64,000 nucleotides of DNA from Smittia aterrima (taxonomy: Eukaryota; Arthropoda; Insecta; Diptera; Chironomidae). Shown piece by piece: positions 24,301 through 37,270 of the stretch. The translations under genes were made by a program, and so were the position numbers. The stretch is from assembly GCA_033063855.1 (NCBI GenBank), contig CP093830.1, positions 17,298,854 to 17,362,853 of the forward strand, in the 5' to 3' direction. The first letter of the stretch is position 1; every line of letters begins with the position of its first letter. Below the pieces are notes generated by a model. The model saw only the letters and a list, made by a program, of their open reading frames with translations. It searched no databases and had not been told where the DNA came from.

Positions 24301-27300
24301 GTGTCTTCTTATGAGCTTTCGCTGCTGATGAAGCGGTTGAAGCAGTTACTGATGCGCTCATAGGCTTTGCTTGCTTTTTAGGTGAACCACCATCAGTGAC
24401 ACTAGGGCCAACAGATTGTGACCTTCCTACTGAAAGAAATAAACTTTAGTTTCAATTTTCTTAAAAAGTTTCAAATATTTTTACCTTTGGAAATCTTTTT
24501 TGGGCTCTTTTGTGGACTTCCTTTAGTTGGACTTCCATACCTCGAACTGATAGTCTTCTGTGGACTTCCCCGCTGTGGACTACCAGTCTTTGATCGAGGC
24601 AACACCGGCATCAACTTCTCTCGAGTTGGCGATGGCAATAAAGCTCCTTCTTCAACGTCTGTAAACAATATGTCGGAATAGTCATAACGTCTTGGTGATT
24701 GTTGATCTCTTCTACTACCAGGACCAGTTGTTCGTTCCAAATGATGACGAATAGTTTCTCGCTTCAACCGTCCGTAGAGATTACCATCAGTGATAGTCCG
24801 ATTGTCAATCAGTCGAGCTGATCCAGGAATACGACGACCTGATGGCTTCGTTGGCGAGCTTTTATTTTTATTTTCCCTCTCCTTGTCCTCCTTCGTGATG
24901 GGTCTGATTGAGGAAGCTAATGATAAAGCACTTAATGAGCTGCGACGCGATACTTGATCCCACAAGTCGGCTTGCTTGCTTTGCAATTCCCGATGAGTTT
25001 CACCTTTCCATCCGCGGCTCTAAAAATATAATTTTTAAAAGATCGTCATCTCCAGGTGCTTGCAATCAACTTACTCTGTATTCGCCCGCTTTTTTCCTTA
25101 ACTCAAGCACTTCTTTATACCACGCCGGATCATATGAGTGCCCATTAGCAATGACTTTATTGTCGATTTTATTCGAAGTATTCTGCTCAAACCCATATTT
25201 CTCCCTTTCACTATGAAAAGCAGACTTGAAGTTTTTCCTGTACTCGTTCTGAATATCTTTCCTGGAGAGAAGAAGGAAATAAAATCGTTAGTCACAGTTG
25301 CAGTTGATGACACTCAAACGTGTTTTTCGCTCTCTTACTTTTCATGACCGTCAACAACATCGCTCACAAGCGGTTCCAGTTCATGAACAGCAGCTAAAAT
25401 ATGAATTGTGAGAAGTGGGAAAAACTTAGAAGATCTCTCTTTCAATTCGTCGTAAATCTTTTAATTTAAATCTTTTTAGTTACTTAAATGAGATTATATT
25501 TTATGCTTGATAGTAAATGCGAGTGAAAGTCTCTCAAGTCTTAAAAGGAAACTTAGCCGATGCGGACCAATGGTGGATTAAGTTGGAGTTCAAAAGAAAC
25601 TTTGAGATTGTGATTTCAACTTAAAGAAAGAGAAATCATCAAAAATACTTCAGCCAATCAATAAAATGCATTTTAGATCAAATTTGCACAAGTCAAACTA
25701 ATTGGAAAAGAAGTTGCTGCTTAATTTGAATAAAATTTTCAGATCAAATTTGAATGATTATGGATGAATGATTATGCATGAGATTAATGCGGAAAATGTA
25801 CATGAGAAAGTTCACGAATTAGGTCACGTAGTGAAGATTAATCTCATGAACTTTCCCCTCACATCGAACACATCCATTTATTTCCAATATTTCCAGATCA
25901 AGCCAATTGAATTTAGATTGGGAGCTTCATTCATAAATTATGTTTCTCGTGAAGAAGAAAGTTTGTTTAAATCAAACGTAATTTATGAATTCTCCCAGAA
26001 GCAGCAAATCTTCATTAAAAAATGTTCTCTTTCCAGAGGCTACCAGGGAAATACATTTTTCCAGACAATTTTAAATGCGATGATGGCAGTGAGTGTATGA
26101 GGAGGATGATTGGTCTGCTAAGTTTAGAAGGAGGTAAAAAAGTTGATTTATCAAGATAAAGTAACAATGTTAACTATAATTAATGAAAATTAAATAAATT
26201 TATTTAGCGACATTAAGTCGCACCTTCTTTTTCTTCATTAGTTGAACGCTTTTTATGTATTCCAGCTAAAGTGTTTGTCTGCGATGGTTTTAAAGCGCCC
26301 ATTGATTGCGATTTTTTTGGGGGCTCTAATAATATTTGATTGTCTTTATTAGACGGCCCCGTTACTTTTCGCGTTACATTGGGCCACACAAATTGTAAAC
26401 GATACTCTGTGCTCAATTTGGATATTGTTTTTCTGAATATCCCACTTGACTCACCCGCCTACAATTTTTTTTTTGGAAAATTGGAAGAAAAAGAAGAAAA
26501 GAGAATAAGTTTAAAATAGAACTTGACGAGGTTCAGCGAACTCTTAAAGCTAATCAATTCGAAACACATTACGACACAAAAATTAAGCTAAAAAACAAAA
26601 AGTTCGTTATAAAAACAATTCGTTGATGGGGAGGAAAATAATTTCTTTCAGTGTCTAAAGCCCAATGTCCCAAGAACGTGAAATATTTTTCGTTTTGTAT
26701 TTTCGCTAGTAATCTACGTGTCGCTGTGAAAGTTATGTATGTGGGGTGTGTGTGAGAGGGTGAAGATTATTTATGATGAACACAAACATTCAGCATTCCG
26801 CATAAAAGATTAATGAGAGAGAAAATACCTTTTCCTTGATTTGTTTCACATCAGAGACAACATTATCCAATGCATTTACGCACCGGCCGTTAGCTAACGG
26901 GGGCCCTTCCGATTTGCTACGGCGTGATGGAGTGCCGTTACGTTCGCCCGACTGTAAAAAATTAAAATGAATACTCCGAGGATATTTCACATCGATCATC
27001 TTTAAGCTTTCGAATAATTGTTTCGAACTAAAAAGGGGACGGAGCGAGAAGCGTTCAAACTTTTTTGAATTCTTCTTTTCACAGCAATTAAAGGAATGAA
27101 GAGAGGTTTACTGTCAAGCCGGAAGAACTTTTTATTACAACAGGAAAGCTTGTTTTGTGTAAATGTAGAGCGTCAGACAAAGCGAAGAGAGAGCGAGACA
27201 TGCAAGCAAAAGACTCAATCGCAATACACAATGAACAGCTTGACAGAATGGAAACAACGTATTCATTTTAATTTTTTACTGCAGTGCCTTCATTCTTCTG

Positions 27301-29494
27301 ACTACGATTACTTCACAGATTTCTTTTCTTTCATTGCCGGTGAATTATAAGACGAAGGAAAAATCGATTGAAGTGTCGGGCTTAGTCGTAAAAAACAAGA
27401 TTCTCGAAAGAGAGAACGAGCGAGGGAGAAATTCTTCACACCACAGAAAGCCCAATTGCCGTTTGAACTTAAAGTTTTTGTCTTAGTTTCTCAGGGCAAA
27501 ATCAAAAAAGCTTCACACACGTAAAACAAAAATCAACATCGAATAAATAAAGAGTCGAGCGTTCACAGCGGAGACTTACCCGAGCGCGAGTCACATTGGA
27601 ATCAGTTTTATCGGCGCTAGAATCTGCAATAAATTCGTGATGCCGATAGGCTAGTTCGGGGCATTTTTTACGTCGAGGTAAAGGCGGCTCGTTGATGGGA
27701 GCATTTATAACTGTTGAGAAAGTCAAATCATTAAGTTTTATCGATCGACGGAGCAGGAGATGTGATAGCGGAGAGCTTTGCAAACTTAAATAATCAACCG
27801 AATTCAAACTAATTTTTTCACAAATTTGTTTCTCAATCGAATTTGAGAGAAGGCGAGAAAGCGAATCTTCTCTGGCATACAATCAATGGACGCTTTGTTT
27901 GTTTCTTTTGCACTTAATTCACCTTCGGAATGCTTCTCGTCCTCTGTTGACTTAGAGAAAAAGTGATCCTTGGAGCTGGCTGTTTAAGTCATAAAAGTTA
28001 TCGAATCAGATGCAAATATCTACGGACTACATCGTTCGTAACATGTGGTGAATGAAAAGCCAAAATAACTTTCGAAAAGTTTTCATCATTCCAATCACAA
28101 AACTTAAATTAACTTTTTTTTCTTTAAATGCTCAAAGCTTTTTCATCCCGATTGTTTGTCAAGTCTAATGAAAGAAGCTTGCATTTCCGATCGAATTTTA
28201 ATTCGCTATGTGCAGAGAAAATGTTTGATTCATGGTGTGCGTGAGTGGTTGCAGTGAGTTGAATAATTACCAAATTGATTGGGCATTGGTGGCTTGCGAA
28301 CGACCTCAGGGCCTCCAGTGTACTCATGCCAGCGGTAGGTACTTCTGTATTCCGAATGAAGCTAAAAGAGATGATTGAGAGGATTGATTAAAAGATTATC
28401 GAGTAATCTTCATCTGAGCAAACATATTTTGGTGTAATCCCAATAATAATTCATTCTCATTGCATCATCATCGTCGTCTGATGATGAGAAATAATCGTTT
28501 CTTTGGAAGGCTTAACCCTTTTGCGTCTGAAATTCGATTTAATTGAGACTTTTGGCAAACCGGAAAATTATTCCATCCATTCGACCTTGCCCAAAACTTC
28601 TTTTGATTTCTAGCACAGTCATCTTTGCAAAAGGGAAAAAGAAAGAAAAATCGACAAAAGGAAGTGAAAGAAGATTGAAGACATTTGTCGTCTTCTTCGA
28701 CTCTTCTATCGATTGACATTTTTCGTTTTATTGCGTTGGCATTTCTCACTTTGAATTTGGTGTACGGCTCGATTAAAGCCGCCCACTGATTGAATCGTTA
28801 CGAGGAAATAAAAAAGAAGAATTCGCGCATTGCCGAAGGGGATTCCCGTCCTAGCTTAGCCGGCATTGAAATTGAAAGCAATCAACTCAACCCTCGGAGA
28901 TTTTCTTTTCCTGTTTGCTTAATCTAAACTGCATCTTTCTCACGAAACAAAATCGATAACTTTGCCACACTTCGTCTCCCTCGGAGTGAGAGAGAGTTAG
29001 TTTCATGCGACAACGCAAAAGTTTCTTTTTTTATGCATGCCCGACTTAAAGTTACAAACGAATTTATACGTTCAATGGCATCAGAAGTTGTATAAAAATT
29101 TATGCGGATCTATTTGCTGCTGCCTCACCCAACCACTTTCATATCGATTTTTGTTTGTGTCGGTCTTTTTTGGACTCGAAAAAAAGAAAAGCAAGGCAAA
29201 CGTACCGAGCTAATAAAGATTATTTCTAAATTACGTCACGGACATGAAGGAGCCTTCCAACCGAAATGTTTTCCGTTCTCTTCTTCCATCTGACGGCGTT
29301 GAATTACACAATTTTCTTCGTTGCCCACAAATTCGTGGGCAGATATAGTTTCACAGAAATTATGGCTTTGGAAATCAAATTCCTTTTCGAATGAGCATTA
29401 AAAAGAGATTAGCACATTTAAAAATACATCGGGAAATGCATTTTTAATCGAGGTGAAGTGCGATTGAGCACGTACGTACCTTGTCAAGAGGCAT
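21327..29494 (-). CDS. MDM1-like nuclear/centriolar microtubule-binding protein
   Basis: Thirteen exons, right to left: 29480-29494, 28271-28361, 27923-27979, 27580-27710, 26829-26951, 26224-26458, 25339-25393, 25075-25261, 24485-25019, 24256-24426, 22958-23308, 21635-21955, 21327-21577 (2523 nt, 840 aa). Family hallmarks are the N-terminal SEYRSTYRWHEY and EPPLPRRKK/PELAYRHHEFI blocks, repeated STEYRLQFVW and NEYRKNFKSAF motifs, YKEVLELRKKAGEYRSRGW, and C-terminal WTVPLDTGKTFTVTQNV and KARDRFDRFWG. In vertebrates MDM1 binds microtubules and restrains centriole duplication; the role here is inferred from that. The middle is basic, Ser/Pro-rich and of low complexity, with SPTKGSPQK-type repeats typical of microtubule binders. 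The start is the least certain point: the exon ending at 29480 could begin at the ATG at 29494 (MPLDK) or the in-frame ATG at 29539. At about 840 residues the protein is somewhat longer than the human one. Confidence 0.85.
21956..22957 (-). other. MDM1-like intron 11 (1.0 kb)
   Basis: The intron lies between a GAAA|GTAAGT donor and a TTTTAG acceptor. It is very AT-rich with several poly-T/poly-A tracts. The short open frames on both strands show nothing recognisable. Confidence 0.65.
23309..24255 (-). other. MDM1-like intron 10 (0.95 kb)
   Basis: The intron lies between a CCAA|GTAAGT donor (24256/24255) and a TTCTAG acceptor. It is AT-rich, and I see no gene, repeat family or RNA structure in it. 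Confidence 0.65.
25777..25848. repeat. Inverted repeat in an MDM1-like intron
   Basis: CATGAGATTAAT at 25777-25788 is the exact reverse complement of ATTAATCTCATG at 25837-25848, with a 48-base loop. It lies in the 0.83-kb intron between exons 26224-26458 and 25339-25393. A 110-codon plus-strand open frame (25768-26100) overlaps it but shows no recognised similarity. Confidence 0.6.
27923..27979 (-). other. Candidate 57-nt cassette exon of the MDM1-like gene
   Basis: On the minus strand, this segment has an AACAG acceptor and a GAAG|GTGAAT donor. It encodes an acidic, Ser-rich stretch (SSKDHFFSKSTEDEKHSE). Both ends are phase 1, so inclusion or skipping keeps the frame: exons 28271-28361 and 27580-27710 also join directly in phase 1. 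It lies between two conserved family blocks. Confidence 0.6.
28362..29479 (-). other. MDM1-like intron 1 (1.1 kb)
   Basis: The intron runs from a GACAAG|GTACGT donor to a TTTTAG acceptor and joins the short N-terminal exon to the first SEYR block. It contains no other supportable feature. Confidence 0.55.
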
Positions 29495-29539
29495 AGATGA
29501 AGGGCAAGCACGACAGAGATTGAAAAATGTCCCGATCAT

Positions 29540-32500
29540 GTAGGCAAAGTTTCTTGTTCACAATATTTTATAAAGAATCTTTTAAACCCTTAAAGGTTTC
29601 CCTTCCGCCGCTTCAATTTATGTTCCGCTCGTCGATAACTCTCAATTTGTTTCTTAATGTCTGAGGCTGCTGCTGCTTTCAGATTTCCACACAAGTTGAT
29701 GAAATTTTCTTTTCACTTCTAAGCCGAAACTATCGATTTTTCTTACAGCATTCGATTCAAATCTCTTTGCCACTGATTAAATTTTCCGACTGACTCTTTG
29801 AAAAACCTCAACTTTCGAGCAAAAGCCTTGTCACTCGTCTCTAGACTGAAAACATTTTCGCTGCTTAATTAAAGAAGAATCGCGATTAAATGAATTTTTT
29901 CTTCACTGTGACGAGAAATTTTCCGATTTTTCACAGCTGGAAAAACGGGAAGGATGTGCGAGGGTGCGCGATAACGTAAAATGATGATTGAAACATTTTA
30001 TAGAATGAAAAATATGTCGCAAAGGATTTCATAGCAACATAAGGCATTTGAGAGGTTTCTGATATATGTTGGATTCATGTCAATGATGCAACATTAATTG
30101 AACATAAATCTTAAAAATATTCGAAATATTTACGATGATTCTTTAAAATTCTTTTTGAATCTTAATCATTTAAAGATTTAAATTAAATTCATTTCAATCC
30201 GAATCCTCAAATATTCAAAAATCACAAAATATTTCAACCTTAAAGTTTTCGCCGCTATTTGTTTATATTGAGTAAATTTTCCCTCGTTCCATTTCTGCTT
30301 TTGTGCAATACTAAAACATCAGAATTACGTTGAGCATCAACAGCGTCGGTCGTGTCTCTTGTTGCCAATAATATCAAAAAGACTTTTTCATTGTAATCAG
30401 TGTCGTGAGAGAACTTTAGTTACATCGATTGAAATATTTGTTTAGTGTGAAGCTCAAGTAACGTTTAAGAACTCGATTTGACTGTGCAAAGGATTCTTAG
30501 ATCAGAATTGAAAAGTCTCGAGATAAAAATCAATAAATCTCCAGGTCTAGAAAACGAAAAAAATTATTCTAATTAGACTTTTGGCTAAAGTTCTCGTTCA
30601 AAGGATCAAGTGAAGTGCAATAATCTCCAGAATTTCTATGAAATAATGAACTCGCGTAATAAAATTTGTTTAAATTAAATTAGTCAGAATGTAAGTGGAT
30701 TTGTTTGAACTTATTTAAATTGAACGAATTGATTTCAAAGTTGCAAGAAGCGAAGGTGAACAAAGAAACTGCAAAAATTGCCTTTCCTGCTCAACGTTAT
30801 TGCATCTTCTTCATCTTCTCCTCCGATTCTTAAGCGTTATTGCTGTGTTTATTCGGGTCAAAACTGACCTGTTTCTTCTCCGTTTGCTTTCGAGCATAAA
30901 TTATAAAACTCTTGGGAACTTCTGTGACGTCAAATATTTGTTCTTGTCTTTCTCTCGGGCGCCTCCAATCATTCTGTACTTAGCTACGCTCTAGCAATTG
31001 AGAGAAGAACAGTTAATTCGCTCTAGAAATATGACGGCAAATGAAAAACGAAATTTACATTTCAAAGGTTTTTAAAACTCAACCAAAAAGAAAGACGAAG
31101 ACTTTTCCAAACAATAAAGTTCAACAGTGCGTTGCGAGACATGATTAATGTTGCTTTTCTCTTGAATAATCTTTTCGACCGAGGAAGATCGCAGCAAGGT
31201 CGAAGAATCTCTGCCGTTCTTCGTGATCCTCTTATTGCGGTTCTCTTTTGTTTTAAATGTTACAAACCGTTTTGAATTAACTGGAATTCATTTGAATTCA
31301 ACTTTGGGGTTGTCAAGCAATGTTTGTTAGCGATGAATGTTTGATATAAAGCGAGCATTGACTCGTTAAACTTCATTCACTCCACAAATGTTTGTGCGAT
31401 GAGCGTAAAAGAATAAAAAGCTAATTGAACTTTGCTTTAACATTTTTTTCTGCTTACATCAACAACTTTTTATTCTGTCTAGTTATCTCTCGTACGTGAC
31501 AATTATTTAAAGCGCGAAGATTGAAGATTCGTTTGCGATCTTGTTATTTAATTTTAAAAGAAGAAAAAAGCAATCTTTCGAGTCTACGAAGGCATCAAGA
31601 TTTTGCTTTTAAGTAGCAACTGAAATGATTTCGAAAGTCTTCGTGTTTTATAACGCAATCTAAAATATCAAACAATAACGATTCGAGATGAAGAGTTGTG
31701 TAATCGAAATTTCGCTTAAAAAGTGTAGCAACCAACCCAAGCATCATCATCAGTTGATGTCTAACAAAGCAGGTTTTCTTTAAAGTCGATGGCTGACGGC
31801 TGATACCACACATCGTATGATCAGCACTCAACTTTATATTCTTAAGGCATTCATACGTGGAATACGAAAAGTTTTACGCTGAGAACCGAGCAGATCTTAA
31901 AGAAAGAATCTCCATAAAAGAGAAGAAAAAAAAAGTTCAAACGAAATCTCTTAATCTATTTTCCTCAAGGCTTAAGCGCAACAACATAAAAATACCTTAA
32001 GCTCCTTCTAAAGCGAGTCGCGAGTAGATAATATTCAGAATAAATCCATCAAGATTGCTCAGTTTTCATGCTCGCTGAACATTTTCGCTTTCTTGCATCC
32101 GAACAATCGAAGTTTTCTTCTTCAAATTCTTTCATCGTTCAACTTTTGGCAAGTTTCACGATTTCAATTTCACTCGGCCACCGTGAAACGCAGAAATTTT
32201 TTAATCGTTTTCGATGGAATTTCATTAGAAACGTTTAATGTTTCCTTTGGGTCCTCGTCAAGACGTCAATGCAACTCTCTCGAGTAGTTGGAAATGAGAA
32301 AATAATTGAAATTTTTGCTTAATTAGCGTTTCGCTTTCAGAGAAACGATTTCATTGTCGTTCGATTGACGGTTTTACAAATAATTTGAGTTGAATCGTGA
32401 GTCCATGTTAGTCTTTGCGAGTAATTTTTGCCCTTTTTTAATTGTCAAGACATCAAAGGCTTCAAGACGCAACTGCAGCGAAATTACGAATTTTGTGAAA

Positions 32501-33529
32501 TTTGAAACGTTCCGAGGGGGAAACGCGATTTAACTTCATTTAACTGCCAATGTCGACTCTTTATCGATTTATTCACCTGAAACTTGTCCAACTTGTCAGC
32601 AACTTCCCCGCAGTATCGCACATGCAAATGCTTTTTCCCTAAACTCATAATCAATCTACTTGCGCACGTCACTCGCATTTTTCTTTCAATCAAACATTTA
32701 TTTTCGACTTGTTCACCAATCACTTCAACCTTGCCCGAGACACTGAACAAATAAGAGTTTTCGCTCTCAAAAATTTAAAGTGAAAATTTAAAGATGAAAG
32801 CTCAACGAAAAAAAAAAGAAATTTGAGCGTCTAATAAAAAGCAATTTGTGAAGTGATTGTTAAATAAGCTCTCTAGGCCACTGCTGGTCATTCATCGGCA
32901 GGTGTAGCAAATTGCGCCAATTAGTTTTAGTTGCATTGAGAATGATGAACGTTAAACAAGTTGCGGACATCGCACAATGAGTTTGTTATCAATTTGATGA
33001 CAATTTTACGATTTTGAACATCCGGCAATTTACCGAAATGATTTACGAACTTTCGACACATTGCGCGCAACCGCTCAACGAGGTTTACCGAAATGTTTAT
33101 CCGTTAATTGCTCATCAACGTCTAATTACCGCGAAGCTTACTCGTCAATTTTGATTACACGCCCTCAATTTTGAATGTTCTTTTCATCAATTTTACAGAT
33201 AACAAGAGCTGAACGTTCCGAAATGTAAATGCCAGTCAGTTCGTTTGGGGAAGAGAGAACAAACATCGGCAGTCGACATAACTTCATTTGTTCTGTCGGA
33301 ATGAAAATTGAGCTGGAGTTTTTATTAAATTCACAAAGTTACACGCTTCATCAGAACCCGAAACTCAATCGATGTGCAATCGAATAACAAAAGAGACAGC
33401 CGAGAAACCGTGAATGTTTAACTGAAAAACAGAAGAGAGAACAAAAAGTACGATCGCGTTACGGTTGGATTGATTTCAATTAGTTTCGAGAATTTCCATT
33501 GATGTTGAACGGAGAAAACACAAGACATC
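29540..33529. other. Intergenic DNA, 4 kb, between divergent MDM1-like and mannosidase genes
   Basis: The two flanking genes point away from each other, so both promoters should lie here. The DNA is AT-rich with only short chance open frames. A 28-codon open frame starting at 33301 could be an upstream ORF in the mannosidase 5' UTR if transcription begins before it. No TATA element, RNA gene or mobile element can be supported. Confidence 0.5.
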
Positions 33530-36500
33530 ATGACAATTAAAATCTTTCGACGCGGCTCAGCTCGAATCGGCCTCGTGTCAGCATTTATCATCATTCTAAT
33601 CTGCCTCTACTACATTTCGATTGGATCATCATCGCAGGGCTCAAAGGAAGTGCAAATAAAAAGGTGAGAAATGTGCATTGTGTTCTCCTCTAAAAGAAAA
33701 TTTTATTTTTAATCTTCTGATACAATAAATTACTGAGACGTTTATAGTTTGTGTCGCAGCCTAACGATTTCATTCCCTTCTTCTTGTTTCTATTTTCGTT
33801 TAGCAGTAAACTAACAGGTGCAAACCACAATCAGACAAGTTGGCCTAATTGGTTCAACGAGAACGTTAAGAAATTGCCAAAGCAGAATAGTCTAAGCGAT
33901 GATTTCGAAGCTGGCGGAGGAGATGAAGATGACGAGGGCTGGGGTGAATGTACGATTCTCGAGGAAGCTCACGGCGACATCAACACGAAAGATGTTTTTG
34001 GAAAATTTGAATTTGAACCTGATTGGATGAAGACGAAAGAATATTGGGACAAAGACTTTGAGGCGCGCTACGAGAAACTAATGAAAGATCCGCATCGTTT
34101 ACCACTCAAAGTCATCGTGACGCCACATTCACATAACGACCCGGGTTGGCTCAAAACATTCGTCAATTACTTTCAATCCGATACGCGACAAATCATTAAT
34201 CTCGCCGCTACTAAAATGCCTGAATTCCAAAATATGACATTTATCTGGTCGGAAATAAGTTTCCTCAACATGTGGTGGGAACAAGCACATCCATCAAGAC
34301 AACGAGCTTTGAAGAAGCTAATTGAAGAGGGAAGATTAGAGATAACGACTGGCGGTTGGGTGATGACAGACGAGGCGAATTCTCACATGTTTGCGATGCT
34401 TGATCAACTGATTGAGGGTCATCAGTGGGTGAAGACGAATCTTAATTTCATTCCAAAGACTGGCTGGAGTATCGACCCATTCGGACATGGAAGTACAGTT
34501 CCTTATTTATTAGCTGGCTCTGGTTTCGAAGGGACAATAATTCAAAGAATTCACTACAGTTGGAAGCAGGTGAGTGTTTTGTTTTAAATTCATTTGGAAA
34601 TTTTCAGGAAATTGAAAACTTTGATTTATCTCCGACAGTGGTTTGCGAAGCATCAGGCCGGAGACTTTCTATGGAAGCCACATTGGAATAGTCCGAGAGC
34701 TAAAGCTCACACAATGCTAACACACAACATGCCGTTCGATATCTACTCAATCAAACATTCATGCGGACCGCATCCATTTATCTGCTTAAACTTTGATTTC
34801 CGTAAAATTCCTGGCGAGTACACAGAATATTCCATCAAAGCTCAGTTCATCACAGACGAGAATATCGAAGCAAAGGCTGATTTGTTGATGGAACAATACA
34901 CAAGAACAGCTTCGCTCTTTCCACACAACGTCGCTTTGATTCCCGTGGGAGATGATTTCCGATACAATCACGAGAAGGAATTCAGTCAGCAGTACGAGAA
35001 CTACAAGAAGTTGATTGACTTCATTAATGCAAACAGCGCGACGAGATATAAAAACGCGACGATTCAGTTCGGAACACCTGTTGACTACTTCCGAGCAATT
35101 GAAGAACGTCAGAAGCATAAATTTCCATCACTTGTTGGTGATTTCTTTGTGTACGCTGACATTTTCAACGAAGGAAGACCAGCTTACTGGAGCGGCTACT
35201 TCACGACGCGTCCCTTCTACAAACTAATGAGCCGAGATCTCGAGCACAACTTGAGAAGCTTGGAGATTTTATTCACACTCGCATTCAACAAGGCTCGACA
35301 GAACGATCAATCGAACGCGTTCAAGGTTTACGAGAAGAATTACGAAAAGATTATTCAGGTAACGACTTGAATTCTTTCTTCTTCGGTTCATTTCAAGTTT
35401 TTTTTTTCTTCAGGCTCGACGTAATCTTGGACTCTTTCAACATCACGATGCAATCACTGGAACCAGTAAAGCTAATGTCATGCGTGATTATTTAAATCGT
35501 TTGTACGAATCGATCCAGGATACAGTGAAACTTCAACAACAAACGATCGAGCTGTTAGTTCAGCCGAGTTCGCAGAGCTATCAACACAGCTTCATCATCA
35601 GTGAGTTGGAGAGAGACAATTTTAATCGAATGCCAAGAAAAACGCCAAGTCAGGTCATGCCTGACAAAAGTGTAGAAGTCGTTTTATTCAATTCACTTGC
35701 TCAAGAGCGTTTCGAGATCGTTTTGCTTCGAGTATTAAAACCAAACGTGAAGGTCGTCGATTCAAACGGAAATGAACTTGCTTATCAAATCAACCCAGTC
35801 TTCAATGTGACCGAACATCATGAGACAATGACAAGAAGAATTTTCGTTTCAAGTCGAGAATTTGAGTTAATGTTTGTGGCGAAGCTTCCAGCTTTGTCAC
35901 TCACAACGTTCACTGTGAATTATCAAAATGATACGAGAGATAAAATGGCAACGGTTTACTGTGAAGATTGCAAGGAAGAAGGCAAACATGGAGAGAAGGA
36001 GACCAGTCCATTCGAGATCCATCCAAAGCAAACTGGAGACATTCAAGTTGAGAACTTGAAAATGCGACTTTTGTTCGACGGTGAGTCAGGTTTTCTTAAA
36101 TCACTGACGAAGAAGAATTTCGGAAAGTCAATTCAACTCGGCATCAAGTTCGGAGCTTACAAGAGTGCTCAGTTCCACTCTGGCGCTTATCTCTTTAGAC
36201 CTGAGTCGAGTGATCCACGAAACGCTGAGAAAGACGTTTTCGAAAATTACAAGGAGAAGAAAATCTTAATTACAACGGGTCCGATTGCATCTGACGTTTC
36301 AGTCATTCACGGAGCTTTCCTCGCTCACACAGTGAGAATTTTCAAAACGCAAACTCATCTTGATTCAGCGATTTTCATTGAAAATGACATTGACTTTGAA
36401 AGTCCGCCAAAGAATCGTGAGACGGAAATGTTCATGCGTTTCATCACGTCCATCGAGAACGGCGACGACCCAGAATTCTACAGCGACTTGAATGGCTTCC

Positions 36501-37270
36501 AATGGCAACCGAGGAAGAAAGTTCCGCAAATCGGAATCGAGGGCAATTATTTCCCTATCACAACGTCTGCGTTCATGCAAGACACACAAATGCGATTAAC
36601 AGTAATGACAACGCACGCTCAAGGTGCCGCCAGCTTAGAACCAGGCCAAATGGAAGTTATGCTTGATCGAAGAACACTCTACGATGATTATCGTGGTATG
36701 GGAGAGGGAATCGTTGACTCACGTCTAATGCGACATCAGTTTTGGCTTACTTTGGAGTTCTTCGACACGGAACTGAATCAAAATGCTCAAAAACCTTATC
36801 ATGTGCCAAGTCTACATGCTCAACATCTAAGTAACGCTTTAAACTACCCGACCAACATTTATTTCATCGAGAAATATGACGAGACGCAGTCGCTTGAAAT
36901 TAATCGCAATGTCGAGCTTCTTAATTATCAACTTCCTTGTGATTTACATATCGTCAATCTTCGAACGTTGACTGAACAAAATCTTCCATTGTTCCCTTCA
37001 CGATCGGCGTTGCTGGTAATGCATCGCTTTGGATATGATTGTCGATTATCATCGAGTTCAGGTGGTGACGACGATGAATCTTATGCCAACAGATGTTTAC
37101 AGAATAAAGGGAAATTTAGTAGTTTAAAATTATTGAAAGACGTTGAAGTTGAAGATGTTCATAGGACGACTTTGACAGCTCTTAAGACACTTGGTTCAGT
37201 GAAGAGTTTCACGAAAGATTCACCAATGGAAACGATGGAGCTTCGAACTTATAACATGACGTTCGTTTAG
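33530..37270 (+). CDS. Golgi alpha-mannosidase II (glycoside hydrolase family 38)
   Basis: Four exons: 33530-33663, 33804-34569, 34639-35358, 35414-37270 (3477 nt, 1158 aa; fly enzymes are about 1100). This is a type II membrane protein: a short basic cytosolic end, then a signal-anchor at about residues 12-31 (LVSAFIIILICLYYISIG), an acidic stem and a lumenal catalytic domain. It trims two mannoses from GlcNAcMan5GlcNAc2 during complex N-glycan formation. Zinc and active-site residues are present with the spacing of the Drosophila enzyme: PHSHNDPGW (His155, Asp157), nucleophile Asp269 in GWSIDPFGHGS, acid/base Asp406 in PVGDDFRYN, and HHDAITGT near 550. The start Met at 33530 gives a standard anchor. 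Two AATAAA signals lie at 37731-37755. Whether it is the IIa or IIb type is not certain; lysosomal mannosidase is unlikely because of the N-terminal anchor and motif context. Confidence 0.95.
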
